Assembly: GCA_903853285.1 (NCBI GenBank)
Contig: CAINTF010000131.1
Span: 1 to 12,133, forward strand
Reading direction: 5' to 3'
Source of the DNA: an uncultured Acidimicrobium sp.
GTDB taxonomy: Bacteria > Actinomycetota > Acidimicrobiia > Acidimicrobiales > Ilumatobacteraceae
Length of the DNA: 12,133 nt
Every line of letters begins with the position of its first letter. The first letter of the stretch is position 1. The position numbers and the translations under genes were made by a program. The notes beneath the pieces are model-generated. The model was not told the DNA's origin. It searched no databases and worked only from the letters and a program-made list of their open reading frames with translations. This document shows positions 1 to 7,450 of this stretch, one piece after another.

Positions 1-239
1 AAGTTGGCAAGTATGCCGACCTTGTTGTGCTTGATGCGTTTTCGCCATCTCTCACACCAGTTTTTGACCCGCATGTTGCCATCGTTGCTGCCGCCGGTCG
101 TGGCGATGTATGCCATGTGATTGTTCACGGACAAGTGGTTGTGCGTGATCGTAAGACGCTCAATATCAACGCCCCTGCAGTAGTGGATCGCGTCAACAAA
201 CTGACCCCTGCAATTCTGGCGTCGGTCGCCCGCAACTAG
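1..239 (+). CDS. Amidohydrolase (TRZ/ATZ, MtaD/SsnA-like), 3' end only
   Basis: The reading frame is open from base 3, and only about the last 78 residues are present. They begin VGKYADLVVLD, the closing beta-strand signature of metal-dependent amidohydrolases. A stretch of the form GRGDVCHVIVHGQVVVRDRK follows, matching the C-terminal beta-sandwich of the TRZ/ATZ group (5-methylthioadenosine/S-adenosylhomocysteine deaminase, guanine or cytosine deaminase relatives). The metal-binding core lies outside the window, so the substrate cannot be told. The gene ends in TAG 9 bases before cytidine deaminase, which suggests a shared nucleoside or nucleobase salvage role. The family call is firm; the substrate is unknown. 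Confidence 0.75.
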   Translation, partial: VGKYADLVVLDAFSPSLTPVFDPHVAIVAAAGRGDVCHVIVHGQVVVRDRKTLNINAPAVVDRVNKLTPAILASVARN

Positions 240-242
240 TCT
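237..242 (+). promoter_or_regulatory. Candidate -10 box for leaderless cdd transcript
   Basis: TAGTCT fits the actinobacterial -10 pattern TANNNT and is followed by six bases (TGGCGT) and then the cdd ATG. Its first three bases are the stop codon of the amidohydrolase. There is no Shine-Dalgarno before cdd, so initiation at the A of ATG (a leaderless message) is the simplest reading. No good -35 is visible. Confidence 0.45.
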
Positions 243-248
243 TGGCGT

Positions 249-665
249 ATGGCCACTACTTCCCCAGCAATTGATTGGCAAAAACTGCGTGCTGCTGCAC
301 GTGAAGCGCAACTTCATTCATATGCCCCATACTCCAAGTTTCGAGTAGGTGCAGCAGCACTCGTTGACGATGGACGAATCATCTCGGGATGCAATGTAGA
401 AAATGCCTCATACGGACTCACGTTGTGTGCAGAGTGCGCAATCTTGGGAGCACTCCACATGGGCGGCGGCGGACGCATTATTGCCGTGGCATGTGTTGGC
501 AACGACACCGATGTCACGCCATGCGGACGTTGTCGCCAACTGTTGTGGGAGCACGGTGGAGCAAACTTGCTCGTTGATGTTGAAGGCACTCCGACTCCAC
601 TCAGCATCTTGTTGCCAGCAGCGTTTCCAGAGCATTCCAACTTTGAAAATCCGAGTGGATCATGA
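249..665 (+). CDS. cdd: Cytidine deaminase
   Basis: This homotetrameric-type cytidine deaminase (138 aa, usual length) converts cytidine and deoxycytidine to uridine and deoxyuridine in the cytosol for pyrimidine salvage. SYAPYSKFRVGAA near residues 24-36 and the substrate motif GCNVENASYG near 47-56 are present. The zinc site is CAEC (about residues 60-63) plus PCGRCRQ (about 91-97), giving three Cys ligands and the catalytic Glu. The Arg usual after CAE in Bacillus-type enzymes is Cys here, which, as I recall the mycobacterial enzyme, is the actinobacterial form. The start lies 9 bases after the amidohydrolase stop. The end overlaps the next gene by ATGA, implying translational coupling. 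Confidence 0.96.
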   Translation: MATTSPAIDWQKLRAAAREAQLHSYAPYSKFRVGAAALVDDGRIISGCNVENASYGLTLCAECAILGALHMGGGGRIIAVACVGNDTDVTPCGRCRQLLWEHGGANLLVDVEGTPTPLSILLPAAFPEHSNFENPSGS

Positions 666-1528
666 CAACTGCTTCAGAGATTCTTTCGGCGCAGCAACTG
701 AAGGCGTTTAACGACGACGGATATTTAGTATTGCCAAATTTTGTTGATGATGCAGCATGTCTGACGTTGCGCGAACGTGCATTACAACTTGCCAAAGACA
801 ATGTTCCATCACCACATGAGGCAACAATCTTTACTGCAGATACCACTGCGCAACACGCAGCCGATGAATACTTCCTGACGAGTGGCGACAAGATTCGTTG
901 CTTCTTTGAAAAAGATGCGTTTGATGAACATGGAGTCCTGCGCTCGGAAGCACATCTTTGTCTCAACAAACTTGGACACGCTATGCACGATCTCGACCCA
1001 GTGTTTAGTGCATTTAGTCGTACGCCCCAAATGGCCACCGTTGCCCAACAAGTGGGAATCGTCGACCCATTGCTGTTGCAGTCGATGTACATTTTCAAGC
1101 AACCTCGTATTGGTGGCGAAGTGAATAGTCATACCGACCACACTTTTTTGTGGACCGAGCCACAGAGTGTGATTGGTTTTTGGATTGCGATTGATGATGC
1201 GACAACAGAAAATGGCTGCATGTGGGCGTTACCTGGCGGACACCGCATTCCCGTCAAGTCGCGTTCAAAATTAAATGCTGCACGAACCGCGACGATTACC
1301 GAAGTTTTTAACGATGAGCCATATCCAACCGAAGGCCTCGTACCACTCGAAGCATCGCGTGGCACCCTCGTGTTGCTCAATGGGACTTTGCCACATCGCT
1401 CTGGCCCAAACCTCAGTGATAAACCGCGCCACGCATACACCGTTCACGTGATTGATGGTCAAGCAAACTATTTGGACGACAACTGGCTGCAGCGCCCCCA
1501 ACTTGCGATGAGCGGATTTAAGAAATAG
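662..1528 (+). CDS. Phytanoyl-CoA dioxygenase (PhyH) family Fe(II)/2-oxoglutarate oxygenase
   Basis: This 288-aa non-haem iron oxygenase should couple 2-oxoglutarate decarboxylation to hydroxylation of an unknown small molecule. The facial triad is visible: H157-T-D159 in VNSHTDHTFLW and the distal H245 in NGTLPHRSGPN, with R256 (KPRHAYT) the likely 2-oxoglutarate carboxylate ligand. The PhyH signature AIDDATTENGCMWALPGGH runs from about 176 to 194. The N-terminal part (FNDDGYLVLPNFVD) is also typical. The start overlaps cdd by ATGA, so the two are probably made together. Coupling to a nucleoside deaminase hints at a nucleoside-related or catabolic substrate, but this is inference. It lacks the ectoine hydroxylase signature. 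The family is certain and the substrate unknown. Confidence 0.9.
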   Translation: MTTASEILSAQQLKAFNDDGYLVLPNFVDDAACLTLRERALQLAKDNVPSPHEATIFTADTTAQHAADEYFLTSGDKIRCFFEKDAFDEHGVLRSEAHLCLNKLGHAMHDLDPVFSAFSRTPQMATVAQQVGIVDPLLLQSMYIFKQPRIGGEVNSHTDHTFLWTEPQSVIGFWIAIDDATTENGCMWALPGGHRIPVKSRSKLNAARTATITEVFNDEPYPTEGLVPLEASRGTLVLLNGTLPHRSGPNLSDKPRHAYTVHVIDGQANYLDDNWLQRPQLAMSGFKK

Positions 1529-1542
1529 CTATTTGCTTTTTT
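1523..1542 (+). terminator. Weak possible terminator between PhyH gene and asd
   Basis: A perfect 12-bp palindrome AAATAGCTATTT (1523-1534), which includes the PhyH-gene stop codon, is followed by GC and six T. It sits between two convergent genes 14 bases apart. The stem is AT-rich and leaves no natural loop, so its strength as a hairpin is doubtful. Confidence 0.25.
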
Positions 1543-2577
<1,035 letters not shown>

Positions 2578-2581
2578 GTTG

Positions 2582-3547
2582 TCAGACCTTGTCGATAAGC
2601 CAGTCATTTACTTGCGTTGGCGTGAGGTTGCTCCCGCACAAAATTGTGGCAAGGCGCATCTTTTTCAAGTGAGCATGTTCAAGAATTGCAGAAACGCCAG
2701 CGATACCGGCGGGCTCAATAATCAATCCGGCCTTGTCAAACACCAACTTCATTCCATGCTTTAATGCATCTTCAGACACCAACAACACATCGTCGACAAG
2801 TCCCTTCATGTCGTCGAGTGCTTCTGGAACCGGAGTGCGCACAGCAATACCATCGGCAATGGTGTTGGCAGAAGTTCGTTCGATCACGGTTCCCGAGCGC
2901 CATGATGCCTCCATCGCATCGGCGGTCGCACTTGATACACCAATGATCTGCACGTCTGGCGCTACGTGCTTGATGTATCGAGAAACACCACCGATCAATG
3001 CCCCGTTGCCAAGCGGTACAAGAACCGCGTCGAACGTGCGATGTTGCATCATTTCAACCGCGATTGACCCTGCACCTTCCGAGATAGCGATGTCTCGACC
3101 ATCTTCAACGAAATATGCGCCCGTCTCTGCGCAAAACATTTTGGCGTTTTCTTTGGCCGCATCAAAATTGTCACCCATCTGTCGAACCTCTGCACCCATT
3201 GAACGCATGCGATCAACTTTGAGAGGATTGGCATTAGTTGCACAATAAATAATTAATGAACGCTTGTGCGCTCTGCACACATAGGCCATTGCTTGTCCGA
3301 AGTTTCCGGCAGTTGCGCACACAAGATCTCGCCCAGCGAGAGCAGCAACATTCTCTTGCATAAAGAAGTCTGCGCCACGACCCTTGAAGCTTCTGATTGG
3401 GTTTGGCGTTTCAATTTTGAGAGTGAGCGCACACCCCAGTTCGGTCGAGAGCGGCTCACAGTTGAACTGTGGTGAATGCAAAAAGACTGGGTCGATCGTG
3501 CGTGCCGAGCGCTCTATGTTTTCAATCGACAAGCGATGTGCGTTCAT
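2582..3547 (-). CDS. PLP-dependent fold-type II enzyme, threonine dehydratase-like
   Basis: This 321-aa member of the tryptophan-synthase-beta/IlvA fold probably deaminates threonine and/or serine. K55 in IRSFKGRGAD is the PLP Schiff-base lysine, ATAGNFGQA (78-86) is the substrate loop (SSGNHGQ in relatives), and PLGNGALIGG (178-187) is the phosphate loop, a variant of GGGGL. EPAG lies at 278-281 and CGSN at 304-307. SFKxRG is the dehydratase form; threonine synthase usually has SFKDRG. No C-terminal ACT-like regulatory domain is present, so it resembles the catabolic or minimal type rather than long IlvA. I chose the start giving an ATGA overlap with the methyltransferase; an upstream ATG at 3577 would add 10 residues and a 34-base overlap. 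Serine racemase or diaminopropionate-type activity cannot be excluded. Confidence 0.8.
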   Translation of the reverse strand: MNAHRLSIENIERSARTIDPVFLHSPQFNCEPLSTELGCALTLKIETPNPIRSFKGRGADFFMQENVAALAGRDLVCATAGNFGQAMAYVCRAHKRSLIIYCATNANPLKVDRMRSMGAEVRQMGDNFDAAKENAKMFCAETGAYFVEDGRDIAISEGAGSIAVEMMQHRTFDAVLVPLGNGALIGGVSRYIKHVAPDVQIIGVSSATADAMEASWRSGTVIERTSANTIADGIAVRTPVPEALDDMKGLVDDVLLVSEDALKHGMKLVFDKAGLIIEPAGIAGVSAILEHAHLKKMRLATILCGSNLTPTQVNDWLIDKV

Positions 3548-4410
3548 GAACCACTCACGGTTGCAACGAGCCACCAATGACTGCGATTAACACGCTTCAA
3601 CGACTTGACCTGAGCATTGGAGTGCGAAACGTGACGCACTTGAAACGGAGAATGATAAATCGTGATCTCGGTCAATGATTTTTGACAGTGATCGATGATG
3701 TCTTGCAACACCTCATCGGGGCTCAACCTATTTGCTTGCCAACCAAACCGTGTTGCCCATCGCGTTGCAGAAATCCGTTTTCCAATTGCTGGCATACGCC
3801 ACAACAGGCGTACCAAGATTCCTGCTGGAATTAAGAGAACGTCACTGAACACCCATGAGCGATAGTTCAGGATCACAGTTCCACCAGAACGCGTCACTCG
3901 TATTGCTTCGCGAGTCAGACCAAGTGCATCATTGCGTTGGCAGTGCTGCAAGGTGATGTACGAAAATGCAACATCTACCGAATTGTCAGCAAGCGCAAGC
4001 GTGCTGCCGTCTTGTACATGTGTTGTAGTCAGCCTGTCTGCACGACCATGCTTGCCAACAGTCTCGCGACAGCGTTCCAGAAATGCAGCATCCACATCGG
4101 CCGCAACAACGTGAGCGCATTGCTCCGTAAATGAAGCAGTCATTCGACCAATTCCGCTTCCAATCTCCAATAATGTCAGCGGCGCGAGTCGCTCACCTTC
4201 AAAACCGAATTGACGCATGTAGCGCCTGACCTCTTTATTGCCAGTAGCTACAAATTCTTCAAGGGTAAGTTCGCTGCCCGTTTCGTTATTGAAAACCCAG
4301 CCTGTGGAGCGGACAATTTCGTCGGCGGAACCACCTGTTTCGGTGCGGTTACCCGCGCTTCGCCAGGGTACAAATTGGGCGCGTTTTTTTGCACCGCGCT
4401 GATTTGTCAT
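3544..4410 (-). CDS. Class I SAM-dependent methyltransferase, unknown substrate
   Basis: This 288-aa protein has a Rossmann methyltransferase core. Motif I, LLEIGSGIGRMT, is at about 80-91, and an acidic residue closes strand 2 (VVAADVD, D105). A motif II-like stretch (NSVDVAFSYITLQHC, about 143-157) is followed by a post-motif (RVTRSGGTVILNYR, about 171-184). The first 75 residues are a basic, low-complexity lead-in, and a short hydrophobic segment (VLLIPAGILVRLLW, about 191-204) could contact membrane or a lipid-like substrate. It lies 13 bases after lysC and overlaps the PLP gene by ATGA, so it is tightly embedded in the aspartate-pathway operon. I do not recognise its substrate. A run of seven A sits in codons 7-9. 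Confidence 0.85.
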   Translation of the reverse strand: MTNQRGAKKRAQFVPWRSAGNRTETGGSADEIVRSTGWVFNNETGSELTLEEFVATGNKEVRRYMRQFGFEGERLAPLTLLEIGSGIGRMTASFTEQCAHVVAADVDAAFLERCRETVGKHGRADRLTTTHVQDGSTLALADNSVDVAFSYITLQHCQRNDALGLTREAIRVTRSGGTVILNYRSWVFSDVLLIPAGILVRLLWRMPAIGKRISATRWATRFGWQANRLSPDEVLQDIIDHCQKSLTEITIYHSPFQVRHVSHSNAQVKSLKRVNRSHWWLVATVSGS

Positions 4411-4423
4411 GATTCGTTACAAC

Positions 4424-4936
4424 CTACTTGCGTTCGGGCAACGGAGCAGAGTAATCCTCGCCACTGTCTAAGCCAAAGGCTGTATGAAGTGCGCGCACTG
4501 CTGTTTCGAGCTTGGACCGCTCGACAACAACCGAGATACGGATTGTTGATGTTGAGATCATCTCAATGTTGACGCCATTGTCGGCCAACACTCGGAACAT
4601 CTTTGCTGCCACACCTGGACTTGACTTCATCCCGGCGCCCACCAACGACAACTTGACAATGTTTTCGTCTTTATTGATGCCCTTTGCTCCGACTTCTTTA
4701 CCAACGCTTGCCAAAATTGGTTCGGCGGTTGCAATGTCGCCAATTGGAAGCGTGAACGAGATGTCGGTGGTGCCTTCAATCGATGTGTTTTGCACGATCA
4801 TGTCGACGTTGACGTTTGCTTTTGCGAGAGATTCGAACAGAAGTGCAGACACACCGGGGCGATCGGGCACGCCAAGCAACGTCATTTTGGCCTCTCCCAC
4901 ATCGTGAACAACTCCAGAAATAATTGGATCTTCCAT
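4424..4936 (-). CDS. lysC: Aspartate kinase beta subunit from internal in-frame start
   Basis: An in-frame ATG at residue 251 of LysC is preceded by GAGAGGA and an 8-base spacer, the clearest Shine-Dalgarno in the window. Translation from it would give a 170-aa protein holding only the two ACT domains, starting MEDPIISGVVHDVGEAKM. In Corynebacterium and Bacillus the same kind of internal start yields a regulatory beta subunit of about 160-170 residues that forms alpha2-beta2 aspartate kinase, and the position matches the start remembered for C. glutamicum (about residue 250). The AGG inside the Shine-Dalgarno is Arg247, the only AGG codon I find among 22 arginine codons in lysC. Confidence 0.7.
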   Translation of the reverse strand: MEDPIISGVVHDVGEAKMTLLGVPDRPGVSALLFESLAKANVNVDMIVQNTSIEGTTDISFTLPIGDIATAEPILASVGKEVGAKGINKDENIVKLSLVGAGMKSSPGVAAKMFRVLADNGVNIEMISTSTIRISVVVERSKLETAVRALHTAFGLDSGEDYSAPLPERK

Positions 4937-5686
4937 TTTTGTTTTCCTCTCATCGTCGGCACCAAGAACCCAGGTGCCTTCTTCTAACGTGAAACTTGAT
5001 CGAACATGAATTGGCACATTGTGATTTCGCGCAAACTCAACTGAGCGCAGTGCCAAAACCTTGCTGCCCGCTCCAGCCATTTCAAGCATCTCATCAAAAC
5101 TCAATTGCTTGATTTTGCTTGCTTGCGAAACCAAGCGCGGGTCCGCAGTAAACACACCAGTCACGTCGGTGTAAATCTCGCACACATCGGCCTTCATTGC
5201 CGCAGCAAGTGCAACTGCAGTTGTATCGCTACCGCCACGACCGAGCGTCGTAATCTCGCGGTCGGTGCTCACGCCCTGAAAACCAGCGACGACAGCAACC
5301 TTGCCTGCAAGTAATGCCTCGCGAACTCGATCACCCTTGATTTCCAAAATCTTTGCTTTGGTGTGCGATGTATCCGTGATAATTCCCACTTGACTTCCGG
5401 TGAAACTGACCGCGTCACAGCCAACATCGTGAAGTGCCATGCACAACAGCGACATCGAGATTCGCTCACCCGTAGTGAGCAACATGTCCATCTCGCGGCC
5501 TTGCGGGTTGCTTGAAACTTGCCGCGCGAGTTCGACGAGGTTGTCAGTTGCCTTACCCATTGCAGACACAACTGCTACAACATCGTGACCTTTGGCTCTG
5601 GCGTCGGCAATTCGGCGAGCAACATTGCGCATTCGGTCTGGATCGGCAACCGAAGTGCCACCATATTTTTGAACGAGAAGCGCCAC
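4424..5686 (-). CDS. lysC: Aspartate kinase (alpha subunit)
   Basis: This enzyme phosphorylates L-aspartate with ATP, the first committed step to lysine, threonine and methionine. The 420-aa length matches class II alpha subunits such as the Corynebacterium LysC. The kinase domain carries KYGGTSV (7-13), FTGSQVGI (95-102), TLGRGGSDTTAVALAA (147-162) and IYTDVTGVFTADPR (171-184). Two ACT domains follow from about 265, with VQNTSIEGTTDISF (299-311) and SLVGAGMKSSPGV (347-359), where lysine and threonine feedback binding is expected. The start is GTG directly before ALLVQKYGG; no good Shine-Dalgarno is seen. It is first in the lysC-methyltransferase-PLP-asd operon and divergent from the cyclophilin gene. 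An internal start for a beta subunit lies within it. Confidence 0.97.
   Translation of the reverse strand: MALLVQKYGGTSVADPDRMRNVARRIADARAKGHDVVAVVSAMGKATDNLVELARQVSSNPQGREMDMLLTTGERISMSLLCMALHDVGCDAVSFTGSQVGIITDTSHTKAKILEIKGDRVREALLAGKVAVVAGFQGVSTDREITTLGRGGSDTTAVALAAAMKADVCEIYTDVTGVFTADPRLVSQASKIKQLSFDEMLEMAGAGSKVLALRSVEFARNHNVPIHVRSSFTLEEGTWVLGADDERKTKMEDPIISGVVHDVGEAKMTLLGVPDRPGVSALLFESLAKANVNVDMIVQNTSIEGTTDISFTLPIGDIATAEPILASVGKEVGAKGINKDENIVKLSLVGAGMKSSPGVAAKMFRVLADNGVNIEMISTSTIRISVVVERSKLETAVRALHTAFGLDSGEDYSAPLPERK
4945..4950 (-). promoter_or_regulatory. Internal Shine-Dalgarno for lysC beta start
   Basis: Read on the minus strand this is AGAGGA, eight bases before the internal ATG at 4936-4934. 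It stands out because most gene starts in this window have no such site. Confidence 0.65.
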
Positions 5687-5728
5687 AGGGTCTTTACGCT
5701 ACCTCTACGCGAGTATCCTTTTAAAACT
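5687..5728. promoter_or_regulatory. Divergent lysC / cyclophilin promoter region
   Basis: Only 42 bases separate the lysC GTG (minus) from the cyclophilin ATG (plus). On the plus strand TATCCT (5714-5719) lies 9 bases before the cyclophilin ATG, a possible leaderless or near-leaderless -10. On the minus strand TAGCGT (5701-5696) lies 9 bases before the lysC GTG, a weaker match. The -35 regions of both would overlap the opposite gene, so the promoters are probably interlocked. Confidence 0.4.
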
Positions 5729-6559
5729 ATGGGCACAGACAAACGAACTCGTAAAAAAGAAAACCGTCGCCAAAGGCTTGATCAATTAGCCAAAACAGAT
5801 CAAAAGCGAAAAGTGCGAAAGAACATCATCCGCGCGCTCACTGTCGTCGGCGTCATTGTGGGTGTTGTTGTGATCATCCGCGTCTCGGGTGGTACCGCAG
5901 GTGACTCCTCTGCGCCAACCGACACCAAGGCCGTCATCGATTTGGGTGAAGACACGATTGCGCCGTCCCTTGAAGGGCGCGAGATCACTGGTGAGACACC
6001 TTGCCCCGAAGCCGACATGTCAGAAACTCGCGTTTCAAAATTTGAAAAGGCCCCACCGATGTGTCTCGAGGACGGCAAGACTTATACAGCGATCGTCTTG
6101 ACGAATAAAGGTGAGTTTTCAATCATCCTCGATCCAATCAAGGCACCTATTGCAACCAACAACTTTGTTGTACTTGCCCGTTACAAATACTTTGATGACA
6201 CAAAGTGCCATCGCGCTATTACCGATTTCGTTGTGCAGTGTGGTGACCCAACTGCTACTGGCACTGGTGGACCTGGTTATACATTCGCCGATGAACTTCC
6301 TGCTCAGGGTGAATACAAAATCGGCTCGATCGCAATGGCGAACTCTGGTCCGAACACCAACGGCAGTCAGTTCTTCATCATCACGGGACAAAATGGTGCG
6401 ACGCTAAACCCCGACTACACATTGTTTGGACAAGTCACTGAAGGCTTGGATCAAACAATCCCTGCACTCAACGCAGCATCTAATCCAGATCCTGCAGCCA
6501 ATGGTGTTCCGCCGATTGAGGACTTGATCATTCTTAACGTCACGATCCTCGTCAGTTAA
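5729..6559 (+). CDS. Membrane-anchored cyclophilin-type peptidyl-prolyl isomerase
   Basis: This 276-aa protein should catalyse proline cis-trans isomerisation outside the cytoplasmic membrane. The first 32 residues are strongly basic and cytoplasmic, and a single membrane segment spans about 33-51. A Thr/Asp/Glu-rich linker with C92 and C112 follows, and the cyclophilin domain runs from about 118 to the end. Active-site residues R162, F167 and Q170 lie in HRAITDFVVQCGDP, and ANSGPNTNGSQFFIIT (204-219) is a hallmark block. Positions normally Phe and Gly beside this site are Cys (C160, C171). The trailing segment PPIEDLIILNVTIL is the closing strand. The start was chosen for the basic N-terminus and TATCCT box; a frame open further upstream overlaps lysC on the opposite strand and is not credible. 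Confidence 0.93.
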   Translation: MGTDKRTRKKENRRQRLDQLAKTDQKRKVRKNIIRALTVVGVIVGVVVIIRVSGGTAGDSSAPTDTKAVIDLGEDTIAPSLEGREITGETPCPEADMSETRVSKFEKAPPMCLEDGKTYTAIVLTNKGEFSIILDPIKAPIATNNFVVLARYKYFDDTKCHRAITDFVVQCGDPTATGTGGPGYTFADELPAQGEYKIGSIAMANSGPNTNGSQFFIITGQNGATLNPDYTLFGQVTEGLDQTIPALNAASNPDPAANGVPPIEDLIILNVTILVS

Positions 6560-6564
6560 TTCCG

Positions 6565-6583
6565 AACTGCGCTTTAGCGCGTT
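6565..6583. terminator. Possible bidirectional hairpin between cyclophilin and phosphatase genes
   Basis: GCGC (6569-6572) pairs with GCGC (6577-6580) around TTTA. Flanking AAC and GTT can extend the stem past one bulged T. It sits at the convergent junction and overlaps the phosphatase stop codon. There is no T-run, so a Rho-independent terminator is uncertain. Confidence 0.3.
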
Positions 6584-7359
6584 TCAAGCAGCAGGTTTCC
6601 CAAAGCATCGATCGTTGCGTCAGCAACACCAATTTCGCGTACATAATTGCGCACAGAACCATGTTGTTGCGCAAGCTCTGCCAAAATAATTTGCATCGCA
6701 CGTGGATCGGCAGCCAAATATGCCTTGGGGATGGTGGCATAACGCTCAGCTAGTTCGGGGCGATGCACTTTCGACCATGCAATTGAACGTTGCACCGCAT
6801 CCTGTGTCAGACCGTAGTCGGCACAAATGTGCGCGTCATCCACACCAAGGCTTGAAAGTAATAATGCTGCAAGTACTCCAGTGCGGTCCTTGCCGGCAGC
6901 ACAATGAAACACCGCAGGCAACGATTTACTTTGCGCGAGCACATTCATCGCATCTGCAAATCGGCCCGAACCTATCTCCAACATGTCGCGATAACCCCAC
7001 ACCAAAAACTCAACTTCATCGTCGAACACCGGAGTCTCAGTATCCGACCATGTCACATCAACTATCGACAAATGATGAAATGTCACTTCAATGTCATCGG
7101 TTGGAAAAATACCTTGCTCTCGTTGTTCGCGCTCGGTACGCAAATCAATGACCGACCTTAAACCCAGCTGCTTCACGCGACTCATGTCATCTTCGCCGCG
7201 CAATCGATACAACCCATCTGCACGAAATAGGGTCCGCCACTTAGTGCTTCGTCCATCTGCTGTTGGGTATCCACCCAGATCTCGGAAGTTATGCACCGCT
7301 TCGAGACCAATCAGTCGCCTTGGGTGATTGGCCGTTTCATCAACTTGCGTAGTAGTCAC
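6574..7359 (-). CDS. PtpB-like tyrosine/dual-specificity phosphatase (Y_phosphatase3)
   Basis: This 261-aa phosphatase uses a cysteinyl-phosphate intermediate. The P-loop is HCAAGKDRTG (152-161), with nucleophile C153 and R159, matching the HCxxGKDRTG loop of Mycobacterium tuberculosis PtpB. NFRDLGGYPT (24-33) and SVIDLRTEREQ (69-79) are the other two signature blocks of this group. No signal peptide is seen, so it is probably cytosolic. Substrates may be phosphotyrosine proteins, or phosphoinositides and other phosphate esters as described for related enzymes. The start is GTG followed by TTTQVDE, chosen because a TANNNT box lies six bases upstream. It is single on its strand between a convergent cyclophilin and a divergent dehydrogenase. 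Confidence 0.9.
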   Translation of the reverse strand: MTTTQVDETANHPRRLIGLEAVHNFRDLGGYPTADGRSTKWRTLFRADGLYRLRGEDDMSRVKQLGLRSVIDLRTEREQREQGIFPTDDIEVTFHHLSIVDVTWSDTETPVFDDEVEFLVWGYRDMLEIGSGRFADAMNVLAQSKSLPAVFHCAAGKDRTGVLAALLLSSLGVDDAHICADYGLTQDAVQRSIAWSKVHRPELAERYATIPKAYLAADPRAMQIILAELAQQHGSVRNYVREIGVADATIDALGNLLLETR

Positions 7360-7450
7360 CAGGCAAACCTAATCAGGGTCGGTAAAGCCCAGATGGTTCT
7401 TTGATTACCAGTTGGTAAATATCTTGGTCTATTGACTACGGTTGCACGCC
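7360..7450. promoter_or_regulatory. Divergent intergenic region with 14-bp operator-like inverted repeat
   Basis: This is the longest gap in the window. At 7405-7418 lies TTACCA-GT-TGGTAA, with perfect 6-bp arms and a 2-bp centre, the shape of a dimeric regulator site (TetR, GntR or MarR type). TATCTT (7420-7425) directly beside it and TACGGT (7437-7442, eight bases before the ATG) are possible -10 boxes for the dehydrogenase. A repressor at the repeat would block the plus-strand promoter and could affect the phosphatase. No regulator gene is in the window. Confidence 0.45.
7366..7371 (-). promoter_or_regulatory. Candidate -10 box for leaderless phosphatase transcript
   Basis: On the minus strand this is TAGGTT, followed by six bases (TGCCTG) and the GTG start. 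It has the same geometry as the boxes before cdd, asd and meaA. No Shine-Dalgarno is present. Confidence 0.45.

Noticed and set aside
662-1528. Possible ectoine hydroxylase (EctD), because aspartate semialdehyde genes are adjacent
   Set aside because: The EctD block around the first iron ligand (WHSDFETWH type) is absent, no ectABC genes are present, and the gene is on the opposite strand and coupled to cdd.
2582-3547. Threonine synthase, as part of an aspartate-family operon
   Set aside because: The Schiff-base motif is SFKGRG rather than SFKDRG, and the other loops look like the dehydratase group.
3548-3577. Longer N-terminus for the PLP enzyme from ATG 3577
   Set aside because: It would lie inside the methyltransferase gene; the ATGA overlap start is the usual coupled arrangement and leaves the conserved fold intact.
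5519-5728. Upstream extension of the cyclophilin reading frame
   Set aside because: It runs antisense to lysC and has no signal-like or conserved sequence; the basic N-terminus plus membrane segment starting at 5729 is a complete architecture.
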